Below, one piece after another: positions 43,428 to 54,655 of a stretch of DNA of 64,000 bases. Made by a program: the position numbers and the translations under genes. Below the pieces are notes generated by a model. That model ran no database searches. It saw only the letters and a list, made by a program, of their open reading frames with translations, and had not been told where the DNA came from. The stretch's first letter is position 1, and the number at the start of each line of letters is the position of its first letter. The DNA comes from Micrasema longulum. Its lineage: Eukaryota; Arthropoda; Insecta; Trichoptera; Brachycentridae. The stretch is taken from positions 1 to 64,000 of the forward strand of contig JAGVSM010001400.1 in NCBI GenBank assembly GCA_022494885.1, read 5' to 3'.

Positions 43428-46400
43428 CTGTAAAACCATAGTAATACGATAAAAATGTATTAATTTCAATGCATGATGTCTTCATAGTTAAAAAGAATAT
43501 TCTTATAAACATAATTCTAGCAAAATGTGACATTTAGTTTACAGAATCTCAAGATGAGACCCTGGTTGGGTGGATTGACATTTTTATTTATTTGAATAAG
43601 ATCATAAACTAATGCCAAGTGACAAAATCAATGTCATTATTATAAATAAGATAAATGCCAAATAACATTATCATGGTCAACAACCATACAAAAACGTGTC
43701 TGAATTATTATTGCGAAAAACATTATCTCAAGAGTAATATATTCGTCTTTTCAATTATTAACATCTAGTAGTCTAATATAAGATTTACATTACAAAACCT
43801 GTAAAGGGTCTATCACTAACGTTGAATTAAATTGATCATTCTATCACACAATATTCAATAATGATCTCATCTTTAATATTTACCAAACATGCATAAACAT
43901 TTTTATTAAGTAACACAGTATGTCGTTATAATTTTTATTTAATAAAATCAGAATGAGAGAAATTAATACATTTGATTTTAGATCCCATACCTTTTCACAG
44001 GCAAATAACACTGGTGCTGTTGCAAGGCCGAGCTTAAGGTCGGCTGCAGTTGGTTTTCCCATGGCAGCTGATGATGACACGAAGTCCAACAGATCATCTA
44101 CCAGTTGAAAGGCGAGACCGAGGGTACGACCGTACTGGAAGGCCAACTCTGAGAGCTGCTCATCAGCTCCAGATAATAATGCAACCTAAACAATACAGAA
44201 TTAACAGTTTATTGTTTTTACCATAATAAAAAATAGGCAGTAGGTTAATGTAAAAGTAATTTTATATAAACGATATATTAATGCTAAATTGGGCAACTAA
44301 TATAGCAACTCCTGATAACAGCTATTAAGCTTAGTTAAACAATATTCTGTGCCTATTCCTGGAAGTTTTAACTACGCTTTCATATTTTACAAGGCATCAG
44401 GTTCACAAGCCTTGTCTAGATGGCCACTACTGACAATTTGTTGACGATTCATGTTCAGGCCAGCGTATGTGGAATTGACTTGGAATAACATATAGGAGGT
44501 GGCTGGAGATAAAAGAGCCCGGATTGAATTTGTAGACGTCATATGGAGAAGCAATGGGATATAAACTGATTTAGAAATACCTGTAAAATTGTTTAAAATT
44601 CAGTTTTCCTACCACATACTGCTCACAGCATCTGAGGACATAAGTCTCCTTGGCAGAGCTCACACACAAAGAAAAATTGGTTGTTGCTAAATTATAAAAA
44701 CTGCCTGATGGAGCTCTTTGTAATGTGGTAACCCAGGCAATATATTTTAAATTTAACATAATTGATATACTTACGCCTTTAAGGGAATTGGCGATGAGAG
44801 ACGCTGTCTTGCGGTAAGTCTTTGTGAGGTAGTGAGCAAACCGCTCGTTCTCTGTTTCTTTACTGCCGAGTTGCATGAACTCTCCTTGCACCAGATCTGT
44901 CAAAATCTGAAATGAGAAAATAAAATATAATAAACAATATACATGTAGAAAGAGACATAGGTACTTAAATCAAATCAACACAATATACATTTGGGTAACC
45001 GCTTCAATTTATGCGAATCACAAGTCAAACATATATTGATAATAATGGAGACTCTAAAGGTTTAATATTTTTATGATAAACTATGTACTTAGACAAGAAG
45101 GCGTCGCTTACATGGCGGTATGGAATGTACACCCGCATACGTGTACACAAAATGTATATCAACACAAATTTTAGGAAAAGAAATTAAAAAACATAAAGCC
45201 TAATACCCGTATGCAGAGACAAAACTTAAGGTGAGGAAAGTACATTCTAATCTCATATGCAGAGAATAACCCAAACGTGAAGACAACGTGAAGTTTTGTC
45301 TCTGCATACGGGTATAAGTGATAATATTACTGGCCAAGAAAATATAACACAGCGGTTTGCATGATTTTGGTTTACTGGTATGATAGCAGTTGTGAGAGAT
45401 ATAAAAAAAATAACCCAAACTCATACACGTAAATCTTACTTTAAGGTCTGTTGAATTACACAAGAATTCTAAAAAAACAAAAGAGTTGTCCACAAGAAAA
45501 AACAGCGAAATAACTTTTCTTTATTTATGTTTGTGAGTAAAAATTATTGCTGTAAATCCATATTTTATTTATTATATAAATATATTACATAAATATATTT
45601 ATATAAATATAAGATGAATGGTACTTAAATTCAGAAAAACTTAGTATCATTACTATATAAAGAATTTAAATAATTCTATCAGTCGATATTTTCTTAAAGC
45701 TCCTAGGTCAAACGAGTGGATGTTGGGCCACCGGGAGCTGACAGTGGCTTGTTACTTGGCCTAATGTCTGCACAGTAGTTAAATGTGTGAGCTGTACTAA
45801 TAATATAATGTTGTTTTCTTTTTCTTCTCATATTTTTTTTTTTTTTTTTCTCTACGATTATATTTGTATATATATCTGTGTGGATTTAAATATGCATATG
45901 TAATATTTTGAATGTATTTTATATATATATTTTTAGACCCTATAAGTATAATATATTAAATCATGTAAATGAACGCCTCGACACGGGTTGTGCCCAGTGA
46001 GGTATTCATATTTTTAAAAAAAGTTTCATGTAAAACGTGGTATATTTAAAAAAAAAAATAAATGAGAGGCTTTAAATTGATTATGAAAAAAAAAATGTGG
46101 GAAACTATAAATGAAAGGAAGTGCAGTCACACAGAAGTGAATTACTGACATTTTACAAGTTACCTTTTATAGTATTTATTTATTTACCAACGGACATTGT
46201 CCATTTATACAATTTATAGGGTTTTAATAATACAATAAAAGAATACTTAATACATTTTATAAAAAAGAAAAGAAGCATTGACAAACATAAAGAACATCAA
46301 GACAAAATCTGGACTGTTTATTTAGTGCTCGTTTAAACCGTTGTAAACTTAAACCAAAAAAGTCCAGATCTTGTCTTGAGATAAAAATACGACAAAGGCG

Positions 46401-49292
46401 GGTCATTGGAGAATTAAGGCCATAGTTTGTTCTATGCTGATTGATTAACAGTACTTCATTGTTTCTCAACCTCTGAGTCGGAATATGGAATTTTACTTGT
46501 CCCAGTAATGATGAAACATCGATTATACCATTTAGTATGCCGAACATATATATGGAATCAATTTTAGTTCTACGTTTTTGTAGACTAGAAATATTTAACA
46601 TTGACTCTATTTCAGCATAAGAATAATTACCTATCTCTAGTCCAAGCATCCACGTTACTTTTCGAAGCAAGCGATGCTGGACTGATTCAATGTGATTTAT
46701 GCGATTCACATAGAATGGAGACCAGACCACGGAGGTATATTCTAGAAAAGGGCGAACAGTTGAGCAAGAGTTTTGATTGTACGGACATGTTAATGAAGCC
46801 AAGTAATTTCAGTGATTTATTAACTGTATTATGGTGGTGAATGGTGAATGGGAGATAATTCCACAGTCGAGCCGTACACTGTATGAATTAGAGAACAAAG
46901 AGGAATTGTGGATGGGTATGAAGAGAGTGCCTTGAGAATTAGAACGAAGAGGTAAACCATGAACTGATAAGCGTTGAAATTTCACGCAGGTATATAGGAG
47001 CGTTTGGACTATAAAGTACATTGAACAGAAGTAAAAGGGAGTGATAGTCTCTCCGCTGTCTAATTTTGAGCCATTTCAGTTGCCTACGATAATCAGAAAT
47101 GTGGTCATATTTCCTAAGACCAAAAATGTACCTTATGCATGTATTCTGAAGTCGTTCAGGTTTATCAAATTGCTCACAGCTTAAATCAGCCATGGAAACA
47201 TTAGCGTAATCTAGAATGGGTAGTAGTAATGCTTGTAAGGGTGCATTTAGTATTAACGGGTAAGAATTTTTGCAACCTTCTAAGTGAGTGTAGACTGAAA
47301 ACACCATTACAGCATTGGTTAAAAGAGTTAATGTCTGATTGAAGAAGAAAACAGTCCTGTAAACAACAAACTACTTTTCTCAATAATAATTATAAGTATG
47401 TAATAAAGAAAACTAGTAATTGATCATTTTCATCATTTTCAAAATTAAATTTTAGAAAAATACTCGCAATAAGTACGGCGCAGAAGTAAACAATATTGCG
47501 GAGTACCAGGCGCTACGCAGAAAATTAAATATACGTATGTATTCCATTGGACGCATCTGACTTTCGTAAACTGTACGGTTTAATTTTTTTTTGGGACACT
47601 TTACGTCACAATAAATAGTATATCGTTTGATACTAAGATAAGTTTTATGTATATATTTTTTTTTCAAACCTGGAATATAAAGCCGTTATAAAAACTTTTT
47701 AAGATCAAATATGATATAAAAGACAGTCAACGTAAAATTTTTCGCTCATCCGTCGTTGTTCTACGATCATGGCGGATTATTATTAAATTATTTTAATACA
47801 ACACTAAATTGTTCATCACAATTGCGTCTATCAATAATGTAATTATTTCAATACACAGATGCCATAATTGTATGCCTTTTTTAAAAAAGCCGCTAAGATA
47901 GGTAATAGAGAAAATTAACAGCTGATGTCAGAATATTTCAAATACTTTCTTTTGGATCAAATTCATCTAAATTTCTAAAGAGACGATCGCTTATAAATAT
48001 AAAAATAAACAATTTTTTTAGTTTGTTTAATTACGTTACTCACAGACAAGCCCCCCCGGGTTTTGCGGGAACAAAAAATGCTAGTTTTAAAATACTATTT
48101 TGGAAAATATATATATTTTAAAGTGACTTGAATGAATAAGTAAAAACTAAACCTGTACAAGCGTAGTAATGAAATAGATAAGCAATGACCCATATTTAAT
48201 TTAGCAATTAATAGGATTAAATAGGAAACATAAATGATATTTTTAAAACAAATATTTTGAAGTCACTCAGATACCAAAATAATATTAAAATCCCCAAATT
48301 CCACACAAGTCATGGTCAAAATAGCTTTGTCTTCAAAGGTATCAAAAACTACAATAATCTCCCCGATTAACTAAAAACTATTAAAACTAATATACAGGAT
48401 GTTCTTTAAACCCCGTCACATTTATGGGCAAGAAGACATATTCGCATATTTAAAAAATATTTAGAACAAAGATTTTTTTTTAAATAAAATATTTAAAACA
48501 TATGGTTGCTTACTTCTGCAGGGAAGAAGCGAGAGGGGCGTAGCCACGCAGTCGGCGGTGTATTAGACACCCCCCTACCCCTCCTCGTTTCTCCCCTGCA
48601 GAGATAAGCAACCATTTGCTTTTGTTGATATTTTTTTTTTTTTTAATTTTATTGGTTCTAAAAATTTATTTTAATGTGCCAATATGTTTTCTTGCTCATA
48701 CTGATTATCGTGGTTTCGGATGTGACAGGGTTTAATGAACACCTGTATAATATGAATAAAACTGTTCTATTAAATATAAATAAAACTGCATTTTATTTTA
48801 ATTAGTATTAAGGTACGAGTATTATCATTTTCTGTTTTCCTTTTTATATCCTACAAGTTTTTTTTTTCTTATGTACTCGTATATTCATATTTATATACAT
48901 TCTAATAAATAAATAACTATAACAGTGTAAGTCACTCTCCAAGCACAAGAGTTAGTCTCTTTTTTTAGAGAGTTACAGTTATAACATTTACCAGATGTAT
49001 AAAAGTATATTTGTAATAGAAAAAAAAACATGTACCATTTATGGAAATATATTGATTAATAATTTTTTTAATAAAAACAGTATAGTTATTATTACGTCAG
49101 ATTAACTAACTGTAGTAAATCCAGATTCCGGACGAATATTTTTAGAAACAAGAAGATTAAAATGTTAATGATAACTTTGTAATATAGAGTCAAATAACTG
49201 ACCTGGCTGAGAATAAGTGTGACGTCATCGTTGCGTAGTCGAGCGATCATCATTGATGCCACAGCCAAGATGTAATCTCCAGCCATAGTGAC
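43206..49292 (-). CDS. PDSS1: All-trans polyprenyl (decaprenyl) diphosphate synthase subunit 1, C-terminal 212 residues in four exons
   Basis: Exons 49292-49203, 44906-44775, 44185-43991 and 43427-43206 join at phase 0 throughout. Known role: with PDSS2 this enzyme extends allylic diphosphates by adding isopentenyl diphosphate, making the ubiquinone side chain in mitochondria. Seen: VTMAGDYILAVASMMIARL, GEFMQLGSKETENERFAHYL, KTASLIANSLKG, AFQYGRTLGLAFQLVDDLLD with the second Asp-rich motif DDLLD, GKPTAADLKLGLATAPVLFA and the C-terminal helices ending VLNRIK. All are diagnostic of trans-prenyltransferases of the PDSS1 branch. The first Asp-rich motif (DDVID type) and the mitochondrial presequence are upstream and not found in the window. 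The last third is ordinary; no disabling change was seen. Confidence 0.95.
43991..44185 (-). CDS. PDSS1: PDSS1 exon with second Asp-rich motif
   Basis: Sixty-five codons between acceptor ATTGTTTAG and donor AAAAG with GTATGG. Contains LAFQLVDDLLDF, where the paired aspartates bind Mg2+ and the isopentenyl or allylic diphosphate in this family, and GKPTAADLKLGLATAP, the conserved K-x8-G-x-x-T-x-P pattern. Confidence 0.95.
44604..44755 (-). repeat. Unclassified repeat E (copy 2), in PDSS1 intron
   Basis: The minus-strand translation PSGSFYNLATTNFSLCV and LRCCEQYVVGKL parallels 23848-24000. The protein-level likeness exceeds what the DNA shows, which suggests a former coding element. Confidence 0.5.
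44775..44906 (-). CDS. PDSS1: PDSS1 exon, GEFMQLGS segment
   Basis: Forty-four codons, acceptor TCATTTCAG, donor GGC with GTAAGT. Reads ILTDLVQGEFMQLGSKETEN then YLTKTYRKTASLIANSLKG. GE(F/M)xQL and the Y-x-x-K-T-A-S-L motif are family hallmarks. Confidence 0.95.
45203..45315. mobile_element. Small foldback with 25-bp perfect inverted ends
   Basis: ATACCCGTATGCAGAGACAA plus AACTT at 45203-45227 is repeated inverted without mismatch at 45291-45315. It is 113 bases in all, in the 4.3-kb PDSS1 intron. An internal ATATGCAGAGAATAACCC is a partial third copy. Confidence 0.75.
45690..46065 (+). mobile_element. LINE 3' end fragment
   Basis: The frame LKAPRSNEWMLGHRELTVAC then YLA and stop, followed by a long T-rich stretch, CGCCTCGACACGGGTTGTGC and a terminal AAAAAAAAAATAAATGAG. 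It has the layout of other LINE 3' regions here. The clade is unknown. Confidence 0.45.
46150..46802 (-). mobile_element. LINE ORF2 C-terminal remnant
   Basis: A long minus-strand frame: VRPFLEYTSVVWSPFYVNRI, NHIESVQHRLLRKV, SLQKRRTKIDSIYMFGILNG and DISSL-like sequence, then LCRIFISRQDLDFF, ending near 46257. The 3' tail with AAATAAATAAATA ends near 46175. A second copy of the 3' 420 bases is at 49888-50312. It looks like a jockey- or I-type thumb and tail region. Confidence 0.85.
46809..47307 (-). mobile_element. Second LINE C-terminal remnant, adjacent
   Basis: The frame reads APLQALLLPILDYANVSMAD, CEQFDKPERLQNTCIRYIFG and HISDYRRQLKWLKIRQRRDY. It covers the same protein region as the neighbour at 46257-46802 but from a different LINE family, so two elements lie side by side. 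Confidence 0.8.
47308..48390. other. PDSS1 intron, no feature seen
   Basis: AT-rich with no repeat recognised from elsewhere in the window. A short minus frame at 47452-47667 is unsupported. Near 48045 there is an isolated CCCCCCCGGGTTTTGCGGG. Confidence 0.5.
48391..48752. mobile_element. Symmetrical MITE (copy 2)
   Basis: Same family as 30788-31162: CAGGATGTTCTTTAAACCCC, GGTTGCTTACTTCTGCAGGG, then CCCCTGCAGAGATAAGCAAC, ACTGATTATCGTGGTTTCGG and AATGAACACCTGTATA. The left arm lacks the ACGATGATCAG segment. It sits in the PDSS1 intron. Confidence 0.8.
49203..49292 (-). CDS. PDSS1: PDSS1 exon, MAGDYILAVAS segment
   Basis: Thirty codons between acceptor GTCCTCAG and donor CAG with GTCAGT. Reads VTMAGDYILAVASMMIARL then RNDDVTLILSQ, aligning with the (A/V)LAGD.IL..AS..la.. 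stretch of the family. It is the most upstream PDSS1 exon visible. The downstream intron is 4.3 kb; the upstream one would exceed 14.7 kb. Confidence 0.92.
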
Positions 49293-49429
49293 CTGAGGAC
49301 AAAATTAATAATTCTTAATTAATTAACAATCAATAAATTAATTTTAAATTAGGTTTTCTGGGTGATTATGCCATCTGCCGCACACTTCATAGTGTCCATA
49401 TTTGATGTACCTATGTAAAAATGTAAACG

Positions 49430-49887
49430 GGAATTAGTCTGTCAGACTATGTGAATGTAATACAGATAGAATTTAACAGCATTTCTGACTGGTGAAATGT
49501 AAATAGACTTAAATTAAACGATTTAAAAAGTAAATTCATGATTATCGAAGGTTCTGGAAAAGGTAGACAAATTTATAAAATAAGTAATGAACTAGTTAAA
49601 CAAGTTGATAAATGAAGTATTTAGGTATAACTTTTAATAATAAACTAAACTTTGGGCCTCATATTGAAAACATCATTTTAAAAAATGCGAAAAAAAAACT
49701 AATTTGCTCTACGGTCCTGTTTCTTGGAAGCGATAAAGAATTTAAAAAAAAAAAACATTTTTCACAGGACAGGACAATGAGAGTGGTAATAAGGTGTGGT
49801 CCATATACAAGGATTAAATTTATGTTTGAGAAATTAAATATCCTGAACATTAAAAAGAGAATTCTTTTCAATACTCTGACTTTTGTT
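49430..49887 (+). mobile_element. LINE reverse-transcriptase fragment
   Basis: MKYLGITFNNKLNFGPHIEN, then TMRVVIRCGPYTRIKFMF and EKLNILNIKKRILFNTLTFV are the post-catalytic and thumb motifs of a LINE. The upstream part has many stops. It is interrupted at 49888 by another LINE tail in the opposite direction. Confidence 0.75.
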
Positions 49888-50312
49888 TATAAGTTTATTT
49901 ATTTATTTATTTATTTATTAACGGACATTGTCGATGTATACAATTTATAAAGTTTAAATATTACAATAAAAGAATAGTTTAAAACATTTAAAAAAAGAAA
50001 GAAGCATTGACAAACATAAGGGACATCGAGACAAGATCTGGACTATTTATTTAGTGCTCGTTTAAATCGTTGTAAACTTCAAACCAAAAAAGTCCAGATC
50101 TTGTCTTGAGTTAACAATTCGACAAAGGCCTTAGGAAAGAAAGAATTTAGGCCATAGTTTGTTCTATGAACAGTACTTCATTGTTTCTCAATCTACGAGT
50201 CGGAATATTGAATTTTACTTGTCCCAGTAATGATGGAACATCGATTATACCATTTAGTATGCCGAACATATATATGGAGTTAATATTAGTTCTACGTTTT
50301 TGTAGGAAAAAA
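49888..50312 (-). mobile_element. LINE 3' tail fragment, second copy
   Basis: About 420 bases nearly the same as 46170-46590. Blocks include AACGGACATTGTC, GAAGCATTGACAAACATAAG, AAAAAAGTCCAGATCTTGTC and GTACTTCATTGTTTCTCAA. It is 5' truncated at the TCTACGTTTTTGTAG block and inserted in the tail of the plus-strand LINE. Confidence 0.8.
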
Positions 50313-50833
50313 CAGCTTATTTTATTGAATTAAAGGGGAAAATTAGACTTAAATTTTTAATAGGCAACAGTTTATGGATAAAGGTTTTATATCAATAAAT
50401 TAAAAGGCGTAATTTAGTTCAGCTTTTAATTAAATAAGCGTTTTTTTTCTCGTCCTTTAAAAAGGACAAAAATGACTTACGCAGTGTTGTTAGCTAAATG
50501 ACGAAATGTATTTATTTCTTAGAGCAGTTTAACGTCAATATGAGTTTGCATTTTACAATTCCGCTATTTTTAGTTCATCACTAAGCGCCTTGGGTTAGAA
50601 AATAATAATTATGCAACACTTCGTGAACGTTGTTTCGTAAAATTATTATTAAAAATTATTACTAACGTTTGTAACATGTTTAAAATCAATACGAAATTTA
50701 AACATCTAAAAAGTATAGTGTTAACATGTATAGGATCTCGAGTTTGATTCCCATCAGGATTAACATAAATTGAACATTTAGTTTTTTTTAACTAAGTCAA
50801 TTAAAAAAATAAAACCCCTTTTACAATAATGAC

Positions 50834-51066
50834 ACGACAATATTTTGAGTTTGTCCAAATTTCAAGGCAAGGACTGGATTCAAATCCCTGGGGAGCTGCT
50901 TATATTAACAGATAACAACAGAGATGAACAACTTTTAGAGAAGGCATTATAAAAGTCCAGGCATCTACAGGGCTTATGTAATGACAAGTCATAAGCCCTG
51001 TAGATGCCTGGACTTCTATATTGCCTTCTTTAAAATTTCTTATCTCTGTTGTAATCTGTTAATGAT
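50834..51066. repeat. Family A copy, foldback form
   Basis: The head ACAATATTTTGAGTTTGTCC at 50834 and CCAGGCATCTACAGGGCTTA are followed almost at once by the inverse TAAGCCCTGTAGATGCCTGG, ending TGTTGTAATCTGTTA. A tight hairpin of about 75-bp arms. Confidence 0.8.
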
Positions 51067-51104
51067 GACAAAAGACTAGATTAGTGCAAAAACAAAATTT
51101 GAAA

Positions 51105-51585
51105 ACAAAACAAAAGTTAATTCACTAAATGTATTGAATATTTTTATATAACAACTTGCCGGCTTTTCTATGTCTACCGGTTTCGAGACGTACCCGTCTT
51201 CGTCGGGACACTAATTAAACCAACATGCAAAACCCACAATACGCCTTCACTATAGTTGTTGCACAAAAATATAAAACCAAAATGCCACGCATTTTAATAA
51301 GCAACCCTTACATGCACTGATTAGGTTATGAAAATATTTTATGTTGTGGGAGAAACATTTGAAAAAAGAGGTGCATATAAGGGTTGCTTATTAAAATGCA
51401 TGGCATGTTGGTTATATATATTTGTGAAACGATTATGGTAAAGGTGTATAGCGGGTTTGGCATGTTGGTTTAATTGGCGTCCTGACGAAGAGACGGGTAC
51501 GTCTCGAAACCAGTAGACATATAAAAGTCGGTAAGTAGTTATATACTAATATTCAATAATATTCCGTAAAATGTTTGATCACAAA
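51105..51585. mobile_element. Foldback element (copy 2), both arms present
   Basis: The left arm has TTTTCTATGTCTACCGGTTT, CGAGACGTACCCGTCTTCGT and TTAATAAGCAACCCTTA; the right arm has TAAGGGTTGCTTATTAAAAT, GAAGAGACGGGTACGTCTCG and AACCAGTAGACATA. Arms of 180-200 bp enclose a loop of about 60. Same family as 5580-6110. Confidence 0.85.
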
Positions 51586-51604
51586 GTTAATGCCTATAAT
51601 ATTA

Positions 51605-52187
51605 ATAATATATAGATTTTCAAATATGGGCAGAATGGTAAATGTTACACAGTGTGTAAAGTGGCCACTTAAACCAGCCAATGATAGATCATAAGCCCTG
51701 TAGATGCCTAGACTTCTATATTACCTTCCCTAAAGTGTTCTTTATCTCTGTTGTAATATGTTAAGATAAACAGCTCCCTACGGAATTAAATCCAGTCCTT
51801 GTCTACAAAAATTTGGACAAACACAAAATATTTTTGATAAATCCACCTGATCCATGAAGAAGTATAAAAATTGAAAACAAATTTTCAGGCGTTGCCTTGT
51901 ACCTATATGTAGGTGAAATAATTCAATGAAATGAATCTCACCCGCATAAATACAGGTTTCAGCTCTTCAACTTCACAAATATCAACAGATAAAAAAACTG
52001 AATCAATATAGATGTTCAAATATGGTCAGAATGGTGAATGTTATACAGTGAATAAAGTGACCACTTACACCAGCCAAAGACAGATCATAAGCCCTGTAGA
52101 TGACTAGACTTCTATTTTACCTTCTCGAAACTGTTCTTTATTTCTGTTGTAAAAATTTGGACAAACTCAAAATATTGTTGATAATAT
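51605..52187 (-). repeat. Family A, about 1.4 tandem units
   Basis: The block CAGAATGGTAAATGTTACAC at 51631 recurs as CAGAATGGTGAATGTTATAC at 52027, a period of 396. Ends with the inverted head CAAACTCAAAATATTGTTGA. Confidence 0.85.
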
Positions 52188-52925
52188 AAAATTTAGTTCA
52201 ATTATAAAAACCGAACCGAGATAAATAATGTTTTTAAATGGATTTTATTTGAATAATTGTATTTATTTCCATAAATTATTCATAAAATTGCAGCCTATAA
52301 CCAAACAGACGATAATAAATCAATCGGGTATTATTTTTTATTTCAATATCACATTTGATATTCTGAATAATTTCAGAACATCTTTGTACGATTTTCATTT
52401 TTAATCACGATTATTATTTAATTTATTTGCGAAACCTGCTTAAGTTAACGCGCATTATCGAGAAGAACTTTCACAAGAATGTAAACAAAACATAAAGATG
52501 GGATGAGTGGAGAAATTTAACCTTTACGCGTCTAGTCCATAGGGTCAGAAAACCAGTTTAAAAAATCACCCATTAATAAACTCTAAGGGTCTTCTGATAT
52601 TTCACGAAAAACAAGTATCGATCGAAGTTGATATTTAAATAAGCGTACTTCACTCGATATCGATTTTAAACACGGCGATTATTTTTAACGCTGAAGAAGG
52701 GCATTATTATACTGAAAAATGGCGATGAATCTTGCGTACTCATATATCATTTTCCCGTGTTTAAATGTCAAAAAAGAATTATACATAAATGATTTTGGCT
52801 CGTTTCGTTGGTACATAACTGTATTAAATCAATATTATTAACATATATTTTTTGCATTACACCAGGCCAGAAAGTCCAATTACAGTGGCGAAATACAGCA
52901 CAGAACACTTAACCTTGAGAAAAGT
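52188..52925. other. Intronic or intergenic, no feature seen
   Basis: AT-rich. No splice-bounded frame was found here that could be an upstream PDSS1 exon. Confidence 0.5.
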
Positions 52926-52929
52926 CACA

Positions 52930-53120
52930 TTATGTATGACCTGTCTTTGGCTGGTTTAAGTGGCCACTTTACACACTGTAACATTGACTATTCTGTCTAT
53001 GTTTGAACATCCACATTTCTTCGATTCTGTTGATTATTGGGAAGTTTAGAGCTGAAACTTTTATAAATGCGAGTGAGATTGATTTGACCAAATTAATTCA
53101 CCTTCCTACCAGGGGCGAAC
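52930..53120 (+). repeat. Family A fragment
   Basis: TATGACCTGTCTTTGGCTGG, AGTGGCCACTTTACACACTG and GATTATTGGGAAG..GAGCTGAAAC, decayed on both sides. Confidence 0.7.
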
Positions 53121-53235
53121 CATGTATAGAAGCGATTATGCGCAGCTTACCATTATAGTTTACTATTCATAATAATGTTTTACGGTAACTTTATTTACAG
53201 AAAAACGAAATAATAATTTTATGTTTCTTATAAAT

Positions 53236-54123
53236 TGTAACAGACGCGGCGGATCACTGCTTCGTCCGTAGCAATCGCGCCCGTCACAAGAACTGTATTT
53301 CTATAGGTGCTGGTGTCAAACGCAGAGTGGCCGGGCGTAGGCGGGCCTCGGCCGACGAACGATAAGCTCCGGGGAGGTATCGTCGCCTAGAGATCCCTTG
53401 CGGGGTCGCTAGCGAGTAGCGCTGGCGGCCGCAATCCTGAGTCAGGCAACCGGGTTGTAAGGCCGGTATCTCTCCGTCGGTGGGAACGGCGGGGTGTGTT
53501 CCGGGGACGTATCCAAGGGTCCAAATTATCCGGGGTCCAAAATCCAATCCAAAGAGTATCCGAGTATCCGAGTTCCAAGTCCAGGGGGGTAGCGGTGTTC
53601 GAATCCAGGTGGCGATGAGGTCCGGTTTGAAGCGAGGTAGGGAGGTGAAGTGGAGAGTAGGAAGCCTTAGTAGTGTGGTGAGATGACTGACTTTATTTTT
53701 CCCCGGCGGGGCCATATATACAACATTTTGCCGTGCGGCGGTGGGCTAGGCCAATAGCGGGCGGTGCTAGGTTGACCAATCACGCGGCGAGAGAGATAGC
53801 GAGCACATTTGCCGGCTCTATCGGTCTCTCTCGCGCCACGTATAAGGTCCCCACCCTCCCGCTACCGGCCGCAGTTCCCCGCCGACCGCGCGGCGATCAA
53901 CACTCATACAGAACAACATAAAAACACATTATGGGCATACAAATATTTTCATGAATTCTAATCTATATGTGGGCTTCAGTATGGCGATCACCACCCCCGA
54001 AAGTGACAAATAATAGTCTTTATTGAGGAGGTGGTAGATCGCTTACACATACTGAAGCCTCCTATGCTACATTAAAACCCCAGGAAGGGCCAAGTTGGTG
54101 CATGTACTTTTACGTCGGCAACA
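53236..54123 (-). repeat. 3' LTR of the BEL/Pao element
   Basis: Begins and ends with TG..CA. On the minus strand it contains TATATAT at 53720-53714 followed about 20 bases later by AATAAA at 53697-53692, a compact promoter and poly(A) arrangement. It carries an extra 8 bases (a short repeat of GTATCCGA) relative to the other LTR. Short open frames in it are repeated in both LTRs and are not genes. Confidence 0.93.
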
Positions 54124-54655
54124 CTCCCCCCTGCCGAGGAGGCATCTCTGCGCCGACGTCGTCCTTGATTTGCAACACGGCGAGTTTGACGGCGGGTCGT
54201 GTGTAGGTTCCGGTGGCTGTCTGGACCCGGGCGCTCCTGACTTGTCCATCCTTCCCTGGTGTGACTGCTATGACGCGTCCCCGCGGCCATTCATTCCGCG
54301 GGAGGGCGGCGTCCGTTATTATGACCAGGTCATCGACCATGATCGGTGTGGCGGCCTGTTGCCACTTCCGTCGCTGTGCCAACGTCGGGAGATATTCCCT
54401 CATCCATCTTTTCCAAAATGCGTCGGCTAGTTTCTGCGCCACCCGCCATTGTTTTCTGAGGCACAGTTCGGGCGGCGCGTCTCTGTAATCGGCCAGATGC
54501 GGCTGGGCCCCACTCGACCCGATGAGAAAGTGCATCGGAGTCAGCGGAGCGTCGTCTCGGCTATCAAGCGAGACGTGGGTTAGGGGCCGAGTGTTTACTG
54601 TGTACTCGGCCTCCGCTATCGCTGTCATTAGCGTTTCCTCTCGGGGGGCTTGTTC
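54110..54655 (-). pseudogene. BEL/Pao integrase C-terminal tail, cut off by a stop codon
   Basis: Continues in the same frame after the TAG at 54656-54658: AIAEAEYTVNTRPLTHVSLD, PLTPMHFLIGSS, then WKRWMREYLPTLAQRRKW and GDLV-type VDDLVIITD with RGRVIAVTPGKDGQVRSARV. This is the BEL-type integrase C-terminal domain. The frame ends at a TAG a few bases into the 3' LTR. It is separated from the rest only by one nonsense codon. Confidence 0.88.
54124..54136 (-). other. Polypurine tract
   Basis: GGCAGGGGGGAG on the minus strand lies directly against the first base of the 3' LTR, the position where plus-strand DNA synthesis is primed. Confidence 0.75.

Noticed and set aside
44571..44903. 110-codon frame read as one protein
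   Set aside because: The first 44 codons are the PDSS1 exon. The frame then runs past the GTAAGT donor into intron and repeat E.
53284..53921. Open frames of 60-143 codons in the LTR, repeated at 59306-60170
   Set aside because: They occur in both LTRs, overlap on both strands, and result from high GC (few stop codons). No motif is present.
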